NCBI RefSeq assembly: GCF_001401805.1
Contig: NZ_LKDW01000023.1
Location: 1 to 64,000, forward strand
Direction: 5' to 3'
DNA length: 64,000 nucleotides
Source of the DNA: Pseudoalteromonas sp. P1-25
GTDB lineage: Bacteria; Pseudomonadota; Gammaproteobacteria; Enterobacterales; Alteromonadaceae
In this document: positions 25,419 through 34,283 of the stretch, one piece after another
How positions within the stretch are numbered: position 1 is the stretch's first letter
Layout of the letters: each line of letters opens with the position of its first letter
Made by a program: the position numbers and the translations under genes
The notes under the pieces: model-generated
Database searches by the model: none
The model's input: the letters and a program-made list of their open reading frames with translations, nothing else
Told to the model about the DNA's origin: nothing

Positions 25419-26320
25419 TGGCGGCCTTCCCCAGCGAAGTTAAAATTGTTGAAGTAGGTGCGCGTGATGGCCTACAAAACGAAAAATCGGTTACTGCATC
25501 TGATAAAATTTCATTAATAAATGCACTTAGTGATGCTGGCTTAAAAAATATCGAAGCCGGCGCCTTTGTATCGCCTAAGTGGGTGCCACAAATGGCCGAT
25601 TCAGCCGAAGTAATAACGGCGCTTAATTTACCCAATGCAAATTTAAGTGCGCTTACACCCAACTTAAAAGGTGCCCAAGCGGCCCATGCCGTTGGCATAA
25701 AAGAATTTGCCATATTTACCGCCGCAAGCGAATCGTTTTGCCAAAAAAATATAAATTGCAGTATTGAACAAAGTATTGAGCGCTTTAGCGAGGTTATGGC
25801 CTTTGCAAAAGCCAATAACATACGTGTACGCGGTTATGTGAGTTGCGTGCTCGGTTGCCCTTATGAGGGGGAAATAGACCCGCATAAAGTACTTAGCGTT
25901 TCGCAAAAGCTTTTAGATTTAGGCTGCTACGAAATAAGCCTTGGCGATACCATAGGTGTTGGCACTGCAAACAAAGTTACTACGCTTTTAACACTTTTAC
26001 TTGATCATATTGAAAAATCGAAACTGGCGGTGCATTTTCATGACACGTACGGGCAAGCGCTCACAAATATTTACGCAGCGTTAAGCTTAGGTATAGCAAC
26101 GGTTGATGCAGCTGTTGCTGGCCTTGGCGGCTGCCCTTATGCCAAGGGCGCGTCAGGAAATGTTGCCACCGAAGATGTGGTTTACTTACTCAACGGGCTT
26201 GGCATCGAGCATGGAATTGATTTACAAAGGTTAAGTAGCGCTGGTTGGAAAATTACGCAAGCACTTGGCAAAACGCCTGTAAGCAAAGTTTCAATTGCAT
26301 TAGGCAACACACAAAAATAA
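25418..26320 (+). CDS. liuE: Hydroxymethylglutaryl-CoA lyase
   Basis: 300 residues. EVGARDGLQNE near the N-terminus, HFHDTYGQ and the signature GLGGCPYAKGASGNVATED with the catalytic Cys. Splits HMG-CoA to acetyl-CoA and acetoacetate. The start overlaps the liuD stop as TAATG. Acetoacetate is then handled by the following scoAB genes. Confidence 0.94.
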   Translation: MAAFPSEVKIVEVGARDGLQNEKSVTASDKISLINALSDAGLKNIEAGAFVSPKWVPQMADSAEVITALNLPNANLSALTPNLKGAQAAHAVGIKEFAIFTAASESFCQKNINCSIEQSIERFSEVMAFAKANNIRVRGYVSCVLGCPYEGEIDPHKVLSVSQKLLDLGCYEISLGDTIGVGTANKVTTLLTLLLDHIEKSKLAVHFHDTYGQALTNIYAALSLGIATVDAAVAGLGGCPYAKGASGNVATEDVVYLLNGLGIEHGIDLQRLSSAGWKITQALGKTPVSKVSIALGNTQK

Positions 26321-26365
26321 TAGCTTAACTCGCCAATTGGCAGTTAATACAATGAGGAGAGACTC

Positions 26366-27064
26366 ATGGCCGGTTTTGATAAAGTGGTTTCTAGTTACGA
26401 AGCTGCAATGGCAGGTTTAAAAGATGGCGATACCATAATTGCTGGCGGTTTTGGCTTATGTGGTATCCCAGAGGGCTTAATTAAACAAATTAAGCAAATG
26501 AATACCAAAGAGCTAACCGTGGTTTCTAACAATTGCGGTGTGGATGACTTTGGATTAGGAATTTTACTAAAAGATAAACAAATTAAAAAAGTAATCGCCT
26601 CATATGTAGGTGAAAATGCCTTGTTTGAGCAGCAATTATTAAATGGTGAAATAGATGTAGAGCTTACCCCGCAAGGTACACTTGCAGAAAAAATGCGCGC
26701 CGGTGGTGCCGGTATCCCTGCATTTTATACTGCAACAGGTTACGGTACGCCTGTTGCTGAGGGTAAAGATGTTAAAGAGTTTAACGGCCGCCCTTATATT
26801 TTAGAAGAGTCCATCACGGGTGAATTTGCTATTGTAAAAGCATGGAAAGCAGACCGATATGGTAATTTAGTATTTAGGCACACTGCCATGAACTTTAACC
26901 CTATGGCGGCAACAGCAGGTAAAATTACCGTTGCTGAAGTAGAAGAAATTGTAGAGCCAGGCGAACTAGAACCAAGTCAAATTCATACCCCTGGTATTTT
27001 TGTAAACCGCGTTATTAAAGGTAACTTTGAAAAACGCATTGAACGTGTAACAACACGAGATTAA
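26366..27064 (+). CDS. scoA: Succinyl-CoA:3-ketoacid CoA-transferase, subunit A
   Basis: 232 residues. [13 protein letters not shown] and [12 protein letters not shown] are typical of class I CoA-transferase A subunits. With ScoB it moves CoA from succinyl-CoA to acetoacetate. It follows liuE by 45 bp with a strong GAGGAGA ribosome site. Confidence 0.92.
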   Translation: MAGFDKVVSSYEAAMAGLKDGDTIIAGGFGLCGIPEGLIKQIKQMNTKELTVVSNNCGVDDFGLGILLKDKQIKKVIASYVGENALFEQQLLNGEIDVELTPQGTLAEKMRAGGAGIPAFYTATGYGTPVAEGKDVKEFNGRPYILEESITGEFAIVKAWKADRYGNLVFRHTAMNFNPMAATAGKITVAEVEEIVEPGELEPSQIHTPGIFVNRVIKGNFEKRIERVTTRD

Positions 27065-27079
27065 GCAGGAGCAGACGTT

Positions 27080-27736
27080 ATGGCATTATCACGTGAACAA
27101 GTTGCAATGCGTGTTGCACAAGAACTACAAGACGGTTACTACGTTAATTTAGGCATAGGAATTCCGACACTCGTCGCAAACTTTGTACCAGAAGGTATAG
27201 AAGTTATGTTACAGTCCGAAAATGGGCTTTTAGGGATGGGACCATATCCCACTGAAGCCGAACTAGACGCCGATATGATAAACGCGGGTAAAGAAACCGT
27301 GACAGCTGCAACAGGCGCAGCCATATTTAATAGTGCAGATAGTTTTGCCATGATACGGGGTGGTCATGTAGACTTAACAGTTCTGGGTGCATTTGAAGTT
27401 GACCAAAGTGGCAACATTGCCTCGTGGATGATCCCAAAAAAGCTAATTAAAGGTATGGGCGGCGCAATGGATTTAGTTGCAGGCGCAAAGAATATTATTG
27501 TTACTATGACCCATGCCAGTAAACATGGTGAGTCAAAACTGCTTGAGAAATGCGCTTTACCGCTAACAGGCGTTAACTGCGTAAAAAAAATAGTAACGGA
27601 TTTAGCCGTACTTGAAGTTAAAGACGGCGCTTTTCATTTACTTGAGCGCGCACCAGGCGTATCGGTAGATGAAATTATTAGTAAAACAGCAGGTAAATTA
27701 CTTGTTGACGGTGAAGTGCCAGAAATGGTTTTTTAA
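27080..27736 (+). CDS. scoB: Succinyl-CoA:3-ketoacid CoA-transferase, subunit B
   Basis: 218 residues. SENGLLGMGPYP contains Glu47, which forms the enzyme-CoA thioester. NLGIGIPTLVANFVP and GGHVDLTVLGAFEVD are family motifs. Last gene before the operon terminator. Confidence 0.93.
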   Translation: MALSREQVAMRVAQELQDGYYVNLGIGIPTLVANFVPEGIEVMLQSENGLLGMGPYPTEAELDADMINAGKETVTAATGAAIFNSADSFAMIRGGHVDLTVLGAFEVDQSGNIASWMIPKKLIKGMGGAMDLVAGAKNIIVTMTHASKHGESKLLEKCALPLTGVNCVKKIVTDLAVLEVKDGAFHLLERAPGVSVDEIISKTAGKLLVDGEVPEMVF

Positions 27737-27789
27737 CGCTTCACCATGTACCGACCTCATTCCCAGTGCCAATGGCGCTGAGTTACCCA

Positions 27790-27817
27790 AAATCCCTCGT
27801 TAGAGGGATTTTTTTTG
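27790..27817 (+). terminator. Terminator of the liu-sco operon
   Basis: AATCCCTC-GTTA-GAGGGATT followed by eight T: an 8-bp perfect stem with a tetraloop, 54 bases after the scoB stop. Confidence 0.93.
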
Positions 27818-28050
27818 CCCACAATAAATTTTTTCACTTTTAATACAGTTGTAGTAAATATTATCTATAATACAAATAACTTTAAATGTAAGCGCTTAAA
27901 TTATTTGCACTATTTTGTAGATAGTCTGCACCTTTTTTGTGAACTAGCGCTATATTTAAAATTAAACTATTGATATTATTAATTTAAATTATTGGTTCGA
28001 TTATTGCCTAATAAAGGCGTCTTTAATTAATTAAACGATTTTTGGAAAAC
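27818..28050. other. Intergenic stretch before the LysR gene
   Basis: AT-rich DNA between the operon terminator and the LysR gene. The LysR promoter must be here. LysR regulators often bind TnA dyads upstream of themselves, but no single convincing dyad stands out. Confidence 0.4.
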
Positions 28051-28932
28051 ATGCAAACTCCTATTCGAGGCCTCCGCTCTTTTTGCTTTGCAGCAAAAAG
28101 CTTAAGTTTTAAACATGCAGCTAAAGAGCTGTACCTTACCCCCTCTGCGGTAAGCCATCAGATTAAACAGCTTGAAGAACAGCTTGGTATAGAGCTTTTT
28201 CAGCGACAAACTCGTTCCATTAGCTTAACCGCTGCAGGTAAAAACTTTTTTGATGCTATTTCACCCATTATTTATACACTTGAAAACACCATCAACGAAT
28301 TTAGTCAGTTACAGCAAAATACTAATATAACCATTACGCTGCCTGAGTTTTTTGCCAGTGAACTACTCATGCCTAAGCTTAGTGAGTGGACCTCAGAGCA
28401 TCCAAATATAAACCTGCAAATGGATACGCTTAAAACCCGTAAAGAGCTAACCCGACACAGCGATTTATCGATTGTTTTATCATCTAGTAAGCCTACAGAA
28501 GGCCTGACAACAGAGTTATTTAATCTTGAATATATCCCTGCGTGTAACGAAGCACTGTTAAAACAGTGGAAAGACGATCATTGCCAAGCATTAAATCAAG
28601 TCCCCCTAATTCTGCATAAAGCAAGACCATGGGCATGGCACCAATGGGCTGAAAAAGCGGGCATAGATGACTTTTCTCCTACACAAATTATCCAAATTGA
28701 TAGTATGTTTGGGGTCGCTCGCGCTGCCCAGCAAGGTATAGGTATTTCACTTATACCGCTACCTATCAGCCAAAGCTGGTTTGATGAAAAATGGCTTTAT
28801 AAATTGTTTCAGCAGCCCCTTACAACTAAAGATAAATACTACTTAGTGCAGCACGAAGCTAATACGCCCAACCCAGCACTGGATTTATTTGCTAAGTGGG
28901 TGGTATCTACATTTAGCAACATTCAAAGTTAG
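28051..28932 (+). CDS. LysR-family regulator, GcvA-like
   Basis: 293 residues from the ATG at 28051; an in-frame TTG three codons earlier (28042) is possible but has no better ribosome site. N-terminal winged HTH: RSFCFAAKSLSFKHAAKEL, then LTPSAVSHQIKQLEEQLG and LFQRQTRSISLTAAG. The C-terminal effector domain (about 90-290) is periplasmic-binding-like. Closest in style to GcvA/AmpR-type LysR proteins. The target is unknown: the liu-sco operon ends upstream with a strong terminator, and the next gene is 1 kb away. Confidence 0.85.
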   Translation: MQTPIRGLRSFCFAAKSLSFKHAAKELYLTPSAVSHQIKQLEEQLGIELFQRQTRSISLTAAGKNFFDAISPIIYTLENTINEFSQLQQNTNITITLPEFFASELLMPKLSEWTSEHPNINLQMDTLKTRKELTRHSDLSIVLSSSKPTEGLTTELFNLEYIPACNEALLKQWKDDHCQALNQVPLILHKARPWAWHQWAEKAGIDDFSPTQIIQIDSMFGVARAAQQGIGISLIPLPISQSWFDEKWLYKLFQQPLTTKDKYYLVQHEANTPNPALDLFAKWVVSTFSNIQS

Positions 28933-29369
28933 TGTTGAAATAATATACGCCATGGTATTTTTGTTTGGTTACTCCCCTACTTTTAGTGTGCAGCACTTAG
29001 CATGTCCTAAGGCTGCACACAGTAAACTGTAGTCCTTCATTATTATTTACGCTTACCCATAGCGTTTAATCATTTATTATTAATTATATTTTTTTATTTA
29101 AACTCTTACTTTTTACTGCAAGCGAGTCATTGAAAATTAACTTATTAAAAATCAATAATATAGAGAGAAGACTTAGACTAAAGTCTATAGCTTAATTTTT
29201 TTCACTTATTGGTTTTATTTTTATCGTTTGTCTGACAAATACGATTATTTTAAAGTTAACCCATCAAAAGCAAACAGCTAAACATGTTTACTAATTAGAT
29301 AGTATTTACTGTTTTGCACCAAATAAATGCAACCTTTTTAGATGTGATAGCTCTAATAAGGTAAGAAAA
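28933..29369. other. Gene-free AT-rich stretch before the tandem repeats
   Basis: No credible coding frame. It contains one very strong stem-loop (28986-29020) and, near its end, a possible -10 (TAATAA at 29354-29359) just ahead of the first repeat unit; its -35 is poor. Otherwise nothing recognised. Confidence 0.5.
28986..29020. other. Strong 14-bp stem-loop, not a standard terminator
   Basis: GTGTGCAGC (28986-28994) pairs with GCTGCACAC (29012-29020), and CTTAG (28996-29000) with CTAAG (29007-29011), leaving one bulged A and the loop CATGTC. No T-run follows on either strand, so it is not an ordinary intrinsic terminator for lysR. It could be an RNA-stability element or a REP-like palindrome. 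Confidence 0.6.
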
Positions 29370-29725
29370 GAATCTTATATTGTGTGTGTAAGATGTTGTC
29401 AGTGTGAAAAAGCAGTTCAAGTTAGGTGGTGATTTGGTTTGAACTGTTTTTTATTCCACCAGCAACACGCAGCAATAACTAAATTAGCTACTGAGTAGCA
29501 AACCGAATCTTATATTGTGTGTGTAAGATGTTGTCAGTGTGAAAAGGCAGTTCAAGTTAGGTGGTGACTTGGTTTGAACTGTTTTTTATTCCACCAGCAG
29601 CACGCAGCAATAACTAAATTAGCTACTGTGTAGCAAACCGAATCTTATATTGTGTGTGTAAGATGTTGTCAGTGTGAAAAGCGGTTCATGTGAGGTGGTG
29701 ACCTTATATGGGCCGTTTTTATTTT
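29370..29725 (+). ncRNA. Tandem 135-bp repeats, candidate tandem small RNAs with terminators
   Basis: Units begin at 29370, 29505 and 29640, exactly 135 bp apart; the first two differ at about four bases, the third diverges after about 45 bases and is cut short. Each unit starts with ATCTTA...TAAGAT (6-bp stem), has an unpaired linker with GTTGTCAGTGTGAAAA, then a stem CAGTTCAA/TTGAACTG with a loop holding AGGTGGTGA, then a T-run (six T in units 1 and 2, five in unit 3). In unit 3 the stem is CGGTTCAT/ATGGGCCG: two base pairs changed on both sides and two became G-T pairs, so pairing is kept. That is the pattern of a selected RNA ending in an intrinsic terminator, about 85 nt per unit. No promoter is certain and no match to a known RNA family was made. 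Confidence 0.6.
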
Positions 29726-29912
29726 ATAAGCACTATTTTTTGCCCCTGCCCTTGTACGTTAATACGCTTAATTAAATGATCTATTTTGAGGCTAAGAACC
29801 ATATTAATAGCTGAGTAAAAATTCGCTATTCAATTGTTTTAAATGCGCGTTTTAAACATACACAGCCACACATCACCCCCATCAAATGATTTACTATTAT
29901 TGCGGATTAGAA
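29726..29912. other. Spacer downstream of the repeats
   Basis: AT-rich, no coding frame and no clear signal seen. It lies between the last repeat unit and the end of the minus-strand solute-binding-like gene. Confidence 0.4.
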
Positions 29913-30647
29913 TCATTCAATTATAAAGTTATGCTTTTGTTTGAGCTGTTTAATGGTATTTTCATTCTCTTTTAAAAATACATTAAACTTTCTAATAAGA
30001 TGTGGGTGCTTAATGCTCGATAGCATAAACGCTTGATGATCAACTGGCAGTTGATGCTGAAAAAACACAGGTACAGGGGTATCGAAAAACTCCTCAATAT
30101 TATACTTAAGTACATCGTGTGAAATATATATACAATCAACTCGCTCTTTATGCAGCAAGTAAATCATCTCGATAACATTATCGTTTTCGATTACTTTTAA
30201 GTTAGGCATTGAAGTTAATTTATTAAGCCCTTGTAATGTAAAACCACGCACTTTTGCAAGTGATTTGCAATCTTCAAGTTTAATATTGTCTTTTAAACTT
30301 GCTATACCTGTATGTGTAACTAATGAAGGCACAGAATAATTAATGCTTTGCTGGTGCTGACGTTTGTAGCTTACTTGCCAATTAGGGTTATCTGGATACT
30401 TAAAATCAACATGGTGATGCTCTATAAACTCTTTATATAGGCGAGGAATTGGTAAAGTATAAAACTCAAACTTGATATTTTGCTGTTTTGCAAATAACTC
30501 CAGCAGCTCTTTGCTAAAACCAAAATAATCACGTTTGTAAGTACCACTACCATCGTAATAAGGCAGATATTCTATATTTTCTACGCCTATTACATATTTT
30601 TCATTTGGCTGTGCTTGGGTTGGGCTTATTGCTATAAGCCCATACAC
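29913..30647 (-). CDS. Periplasmic solute-binding-like protein (SBP family 3 type)
   Basis: 244 residues from the GTG at 30645-30647. The mature part (from QPNEKYVIGVE) reads like an ABC-transporter family 3 binding protein: PYYDGSGTYKRDYFGFSKELLELFAKQQ, then a lobe with INYSVPSLVTHTGI. No transporter genes are adjacent, so it may be a stand-alone sensor-like protein. The GTG start cuts the signal peptide short. In-frame upstream codons (back to 30674) would give KLINTLALVYGLIAI, a proper signal peptide, but the codon where a Met is expected (30672-30674) is ATC. True start unclear. Confidence 0.65.
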   Translation of the reverse strand: MYGLIAISPTQAQPNEKYVIGVENIEYLPYYDGSGTYKRDYFGFSKELLELFAKQQNIKFEFYTLPIPRLYKEFIEHHHVDFKYPDNPNWQVSYKRQHQQSINYSVPSLVTHTGIASLKDNIKLEDCKSLAKVRGFTLQGLNKLTSMPNLKVIENDNVIEMIYLLHKERVDCIYISHDVLKYNIEEFFDTPVPVFFQHQLPVDHQAFMLSSIKHPHLIRKFNVFLKENENTIKQLKQKHNFIIE

Positions 30648-30780
30648 AAGTGCTAAAGTGTTAATCAGTTTGATAGTTTAACGTCACTTTTATTGGTTGA
30701 TACCTAAACTTATATAACATAATCGCAGTTAATTAAAGTTTATATTTATTTAAAGAAGAGCGAACGAATCGCCCTTAAAA

Positions 30781-32070
30781 TTAGCTTTTGTCGCGGGGTT
30801 TAAATTCCAACACTGTGGCATTAATGCAATACCTATCCGTACCTCTAGGCCCTTCACCTATAAATAAATGGCCTAAATGAATACCTGAACTTTTAGATTT
30901 AAGCTCAATTCGTGTCATACCCCAGCTTGTATCCTTGTGTTTAGTCACACTATTTTTTACTGGATGCTTAAACGACAGCCAACCTGTGCCCGAATTAAAT
31001 CTATCTCGAGTATCAAACAAGGGTTCACCACTTAACTTATCTACAAATACGCCATCGGGGGTATTTTTAAATTCCTTATACTCTTTGCAATACGGTCTGT
31101 CTGTGCGCTCATGAAATGCCACCTCGTATGCATCACTATCACCTAACTTAAATGCACCCAGCGCTTTATAAAATTCAGCGGGAGACGCGTAGCCTTGATG
31201 TGCATACACCTCCTTACCATTTTCTAAAAATAAAATTGTAGGGGTTGCCCACGTTGCCGATTTTATAGTTAACCCCTTGAGCTCATCTGCATGGCGAAAG
31301 GTTAAAGGGATTGAGCCTTTATAATCATTTGCTACTAATTTTTTAAATTTTTCGCAGTAAGGGCAATACTCCCGTGAATCTAGTACCACAATGTGCTTGC
31401 CGCTTAGTAAAAAGTTATTGTCTGCATCTGCTTTTTTAGTTTTATTAAAAACCACACCTGTGGCGTGATCTGGGCAATAGCCATTAGGGTTCTTCTGTAG
31501 ATAATTTTGATGGTACTCCTCAGCAGATACAAACCCCTCAAGCGGTTTTATTACTGTTTTTATTTGGCCATAACCTGCTTCTGTTAATAACGGCTGATAC
31601 TCGGCTTTAACTTGCTCTGCAAGCTGTGCTTGCTCTTTTGTGGTGGTAAGAATAATTGATCGGTACTGCGTGCCAATATCATTACCTTGGCGGTTCAATT
31701 GAGTAGGATCATGGCTTTCAAAGTAATTTTGTATCAATGCTTTAGAAGAAATCACATTGCTGTTGTACATAACTTGCACTACTTCAGCGTAGTTATTTTC
31801 GTCAAAACGACGAGATTGGTCGGTAATATTTTTATAGGTTGCTTTAAAACCGTGTCCATCAGCATAACCCGACTCTGCATCTATAACCCCCTCTAGTGCT
31901 TCGTAACGTTTTTCGGCTCCCCAAAAACACCCTGAGCCTAACACTATGGTTTTTATGTGCATGGTGGCCGCTACGTTGCTGTGCTCTATTTTTTCTGTTG
32001 ATAGGGCAAAACAGCCGGCGCTAAAGGTAATAGCAGCGCCCAATAAATAAACTGTTCGAGAAAATGTCAT
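30781..32070 (-). CDS. msrAB: Exported MsrA-thioredoxin-MsrB fusion, methionine sulfoxide reductase
   Basis: 429 residues. Signal peptide (about 1-22; TFSAGC at 16-20 could be a weak lipobox). MsrA domain about 38-210 with GCFWGAEK, Cys48. Thioredoxin-like domain about 220-305 with CPYC at 236-239 and a cis-Pro motif ATPTI. MsrB domain about 315-425 with SGTGWLSF and catalytic Cys415 in DRYCIN; the two zinc CxxC motifs of many MsrBs are absent. It should repair oxidised methionines of both stereoisomers in the envelope and may carry its own reductant. PilB of Neisseria has the thioredoxin first, so the order differs here. Confidence 0.9.
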   Translation of the reverse strand: MTFSRTVYLLGAAITFSAGCFALSTEKIEHSNVAATMHIKTIVLGSGCFWGAEKRYEALEGVIDAESGYADGHGFKATYKNITDQSRRFDENNYAEVVQVMYNSNVISSKALIQNYFESHDPTQLNRQGNDIGTQYRSIILTTTKEQAQLAEQVKAEYQPLLTEAGYGQIKTVIKPLEGFVSAEEYHQNYLQKNPNGYCPDHATGVVFNKTKKADADNNFLLSGKHIVVLDSREYCPYCEKFKKLVANDYKGSIPLTFRHADELKGLTIKSATWATPTILFLENGKEVYAHQGYASPAEFYKALGAFKLGDSDAYEVAFHERTDRPYCKEYKEFKNTPDGVFVDKLSGEPLFDTRDRFNSGTGWLSFKHPVKNSVTKHKDTSWGMTRIELKSKSSGIHLGHLFIGEGPRGTDRYCINATVLEFKPRDKS

Positions 32071-32265
32071 AAATACCTCTTAATACCTGCGTGTTTTAAT
32101 TAAGACCTAACCAACCATGTTTTTATTTCAGCAAATAAATACGTACTAAATTTGTATTCAGTTTGAGTCTACATTTTATTTTCGCCGGTTTTCTTATGGC
32201 TAGGTACTGATTAAATTGACAAAACTATGTTAGCTTTGCTTCACGTTGTATAAAAAGATTAAATT

Positions 32266-32925
32266 ATGACTGCATTATCACAGGTATTTACTTTAACAAA
32301 TAACAGTTTGCTATTAGATGCCACACAGCATAAACAAAACAATGTGTTAGACACTCAAAAAAAAATTTGGGCGCTCACTAAGCAGCTAAAGCAAAGTAAC
32401 GAATTTATCGATTTAGTCCCAGGCATGAACTCTTTAACGCTTTATTTAAAATCGGCTCATAATTTAGAAAAATGGAAGAACGCTCTCCCAGATTTATGGG
32501 ACAAAGTTCACGCATCAACATTTACAGGCACTCATCATAAAATACACACTACTTATGAAGGAGAAGATTTAGATTTTGTTGCCAAACAAACTAACTTAAC
32601 ACCCCAACAAATTATTCAAATACACAGTCAAACCACTTACCACGTTTTATTTTTAGGGTTTCAGCCCGGTTTTGCCTACCTTCATGGATTAGACTCGCGC
32701 TTGCATATCCCACGCAGAGATACGCCGCGTACTAAAGTCCCTACAGGTGCGGTTGCTTTAGGTTCAGATCAAACCGCCATTTACCCTGCAGAAACACCTG
32801 GCGGTTGGCATATTATTGGCCACACTAATACGCCTCTGTTTGATAGCACACACGCAGAACCTTGCTTACTCAAACCCGGCGATACGCTATCGTTTGTTTC
32901 AATAAACACAGTGCAAGGAGCATAA
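32266..32925 (+). CDS. pxpB: 5-oxoprolinase subunit PxpB (KipI-like)
   Basis: 219 residues. The conserved C-terminal block GFQPGFAYLHGLD, then RRDTPRTKVPTGAVALG and PGGWHIIG, identifies the PxpB/KipI family. With PxpC and PxpA it hydrolyses 5-oxoproline to glutamate using ATP. pxpC follows after 1 bp. No pxpA is in the window. Confidence 0.88.
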   Translation: MTALSQVFTLTNNSLLLDATQHKQNNVLDTQKKIWALTKQLKQSNEFIDLVPGMNSLTLYLKSAHNLEKWKNALPDLWDKVHASTFTGTHHKIHTTYEGEDLDFVAKQTNLTPQQIIQIHSQTTYHVLFLGFQPGFAYLHGLDSRLHIPRRDTPRTKVPTGAVALGSDQTAIYPAETPGGWHIIGHTNTPLFDSTHAEPCLLKPGDTLSFVSINTVQGA

Positions 32926-32926
32926 C

Positions 32927-33859
32927 GTGATAAAAGTTCTTAAACCCGGCGTACAACTTACAATTCAAGATAGCGGACGCTACGGTTATCGACATTTAGG
33001 TGTTAGCCAAGCGGGTTGTTTAGACCCTTACGCACAAATAATTGCTAATAAATTAGTGGGTAACAAAGATAATGAAGCTGTGCTTGAGGTGACATTAGGC
33101 CTGTGCGAGTTACAGTTTGAAACCGATACAGTTATCGCATTACAAGGCGCTGATTTAAACGCTGCGCTTGATGAAACACCCTTGTACCCAGGTTGGAGTT
33201 ACCAAGTAAGAGCGAAACAAACTTTAAGCTTTGATACGGGTCGCGCTGGTTTGCGTGCCTATGTAGCCGTACAAGGTGGCATTGATGTTAAAGATGTGAT
33301 GGGCTCAAAATCAACCGATTTAAACGCGCTCTTTGGTGGTTTAGCAGGTAAAGCGCTGAGTGAGGGCGATATTATCCCGATAAAAACATCGCCCGTGCCA
33401 ATAACGCGCTTTAAACAGCGCGGTGCTATTACCCCGCCTAAATTGAAAGTGATTCGGGTTCATGCAAGTCCGCACGCACAGCTATTAGGTGATACGCTTC
33501 TTAAACAGTTTTTTTCTACATCGTTTAAAGTCAGCCATAACAGTAACAGAATGGGACTTAGACTAACAAACGAAAGCCCCTTAACGCATAGTCATTCACT
33601 GCCCTCATTGGGCACAGGCCCAGGCTCGATTCAATTACCGCCCAGTGGCGAGCCTATTGTATTACTTAACGATGCTCAAACAACCGGTGGCTACCCATTA
33701 CTTGGTACGGTAATAGAGGCTGATTTACATCAATTTGCCCAATTTAGACCCGGTGACTCTATTGAATTTAAGCAGGTAAGCCATGAGCAAGCTAAATTGG
33801 CAAAACAAAAGCTTGAAGGTCACTTACACCAGCTCAGCTTGGCGCTTAAATACAGTTAA
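32927..33859 (+). CDS. pxpC: 5-oxoprolinase subunit PxpC (KipA-like)
   Basis: 310 residues, GTG start with AGGAG upstream. Biotin-dependent-carboxylase-like domain: IQDSGRYGYRHLGVSQAG at the N-terminus, ALQGADLNAALD, GGYPLLGTVI near the C-terminus. Partner of PxpB. Confidence 0.88.
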   Translation: MIKVLKPGVQLTIQDSGRYGYRHLGVSQAGCLDPYAQIIANKLVGNKDNEAVLEVTLGLCELQFETDTVIALQGADLNAALDETPLYPGWSYQVRAKQTLSFDTGRAGLRAYVAVQGGIDVKDVMGSKSTDLNALFGGLAGKALSEGDIIPIKTSPVPITRFKQRGAITPPKLKVIRVHASPHAQLLGDTLLKQFFSTSFKVSHNSNRMGLRLTNESPLTHSHSLPSLGTGPGSIQLPPSGEPIVLLNDAQTTGGYPLLGTVIEADLHQFAQFRPGDSIEFKQVSHEQAKLAKQKLEGHLHQLSLALKYS

Positions 33860-34283
33860 TTATAAAGTGGGCAATTAAGCCTCTATTTGGCGGCTATTTA
33901 AAATAGCTAACTGCGCTTTGCTTAGAGGCAATAATAAGCTGAGTTTAGGTAGTTAATAACTTTAAACACAAAAAATATACAGTAAGACAATTAAGTTTTA
34001 CTTTAAATTTCGCACACATTTGGTGCGTTTGTGTGAAGTTCATTTTTTAAAACCATGCGCTAACTGCCTTACTAACGCCACTTTTTATAATAAATTTGGT
34101 TTAAATATAAACGCACCTTCGCACAAAGCACCAACATGGTGCGCAAGCATTGCGCTTGGTGCATAAATTATTCTTAATTAATTGCAAAAGCAGTGTGACT
34201 TGAGTAATTATTTCTGATAAAACAAGGTTTCGCAGTACAGCAACGTTGCTTTGCTGCACACATAATAGGAATGAGGAGTTACT
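33860..34283. promoter_or_regulatory. asnB upstream region with NtrC-like palindromes
   Basis: No gene. A long imperfect palindrome at 33879-33929 (GCCTCTA...TAGAGGC with an inner GCTATTT/AAATAGC) follows pxpC. GCACC-N5-GGTGC occurs perfectly at 34128-34142 and with one mismatch at 34012-34026, about 142 and 258 bases before the asnB start. This spacing matches the NtrC consensus. No sigma-54 -24/-12 element was found on reading. A good AGGAATGAGGAG ribosome site precedes asnB. Confidence 0.45.

Noticed and set aside
29370..29725. CRISPR array
   Set aside because: The repeat unit is 135 bp throughout with no unique spacers between short repeats, and no cas genes are near.
34143..34283. Sigma-54 promoter before asnB
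   Set aside because: No GG-N10-GC pair with the right spacing was found on reading the segment.
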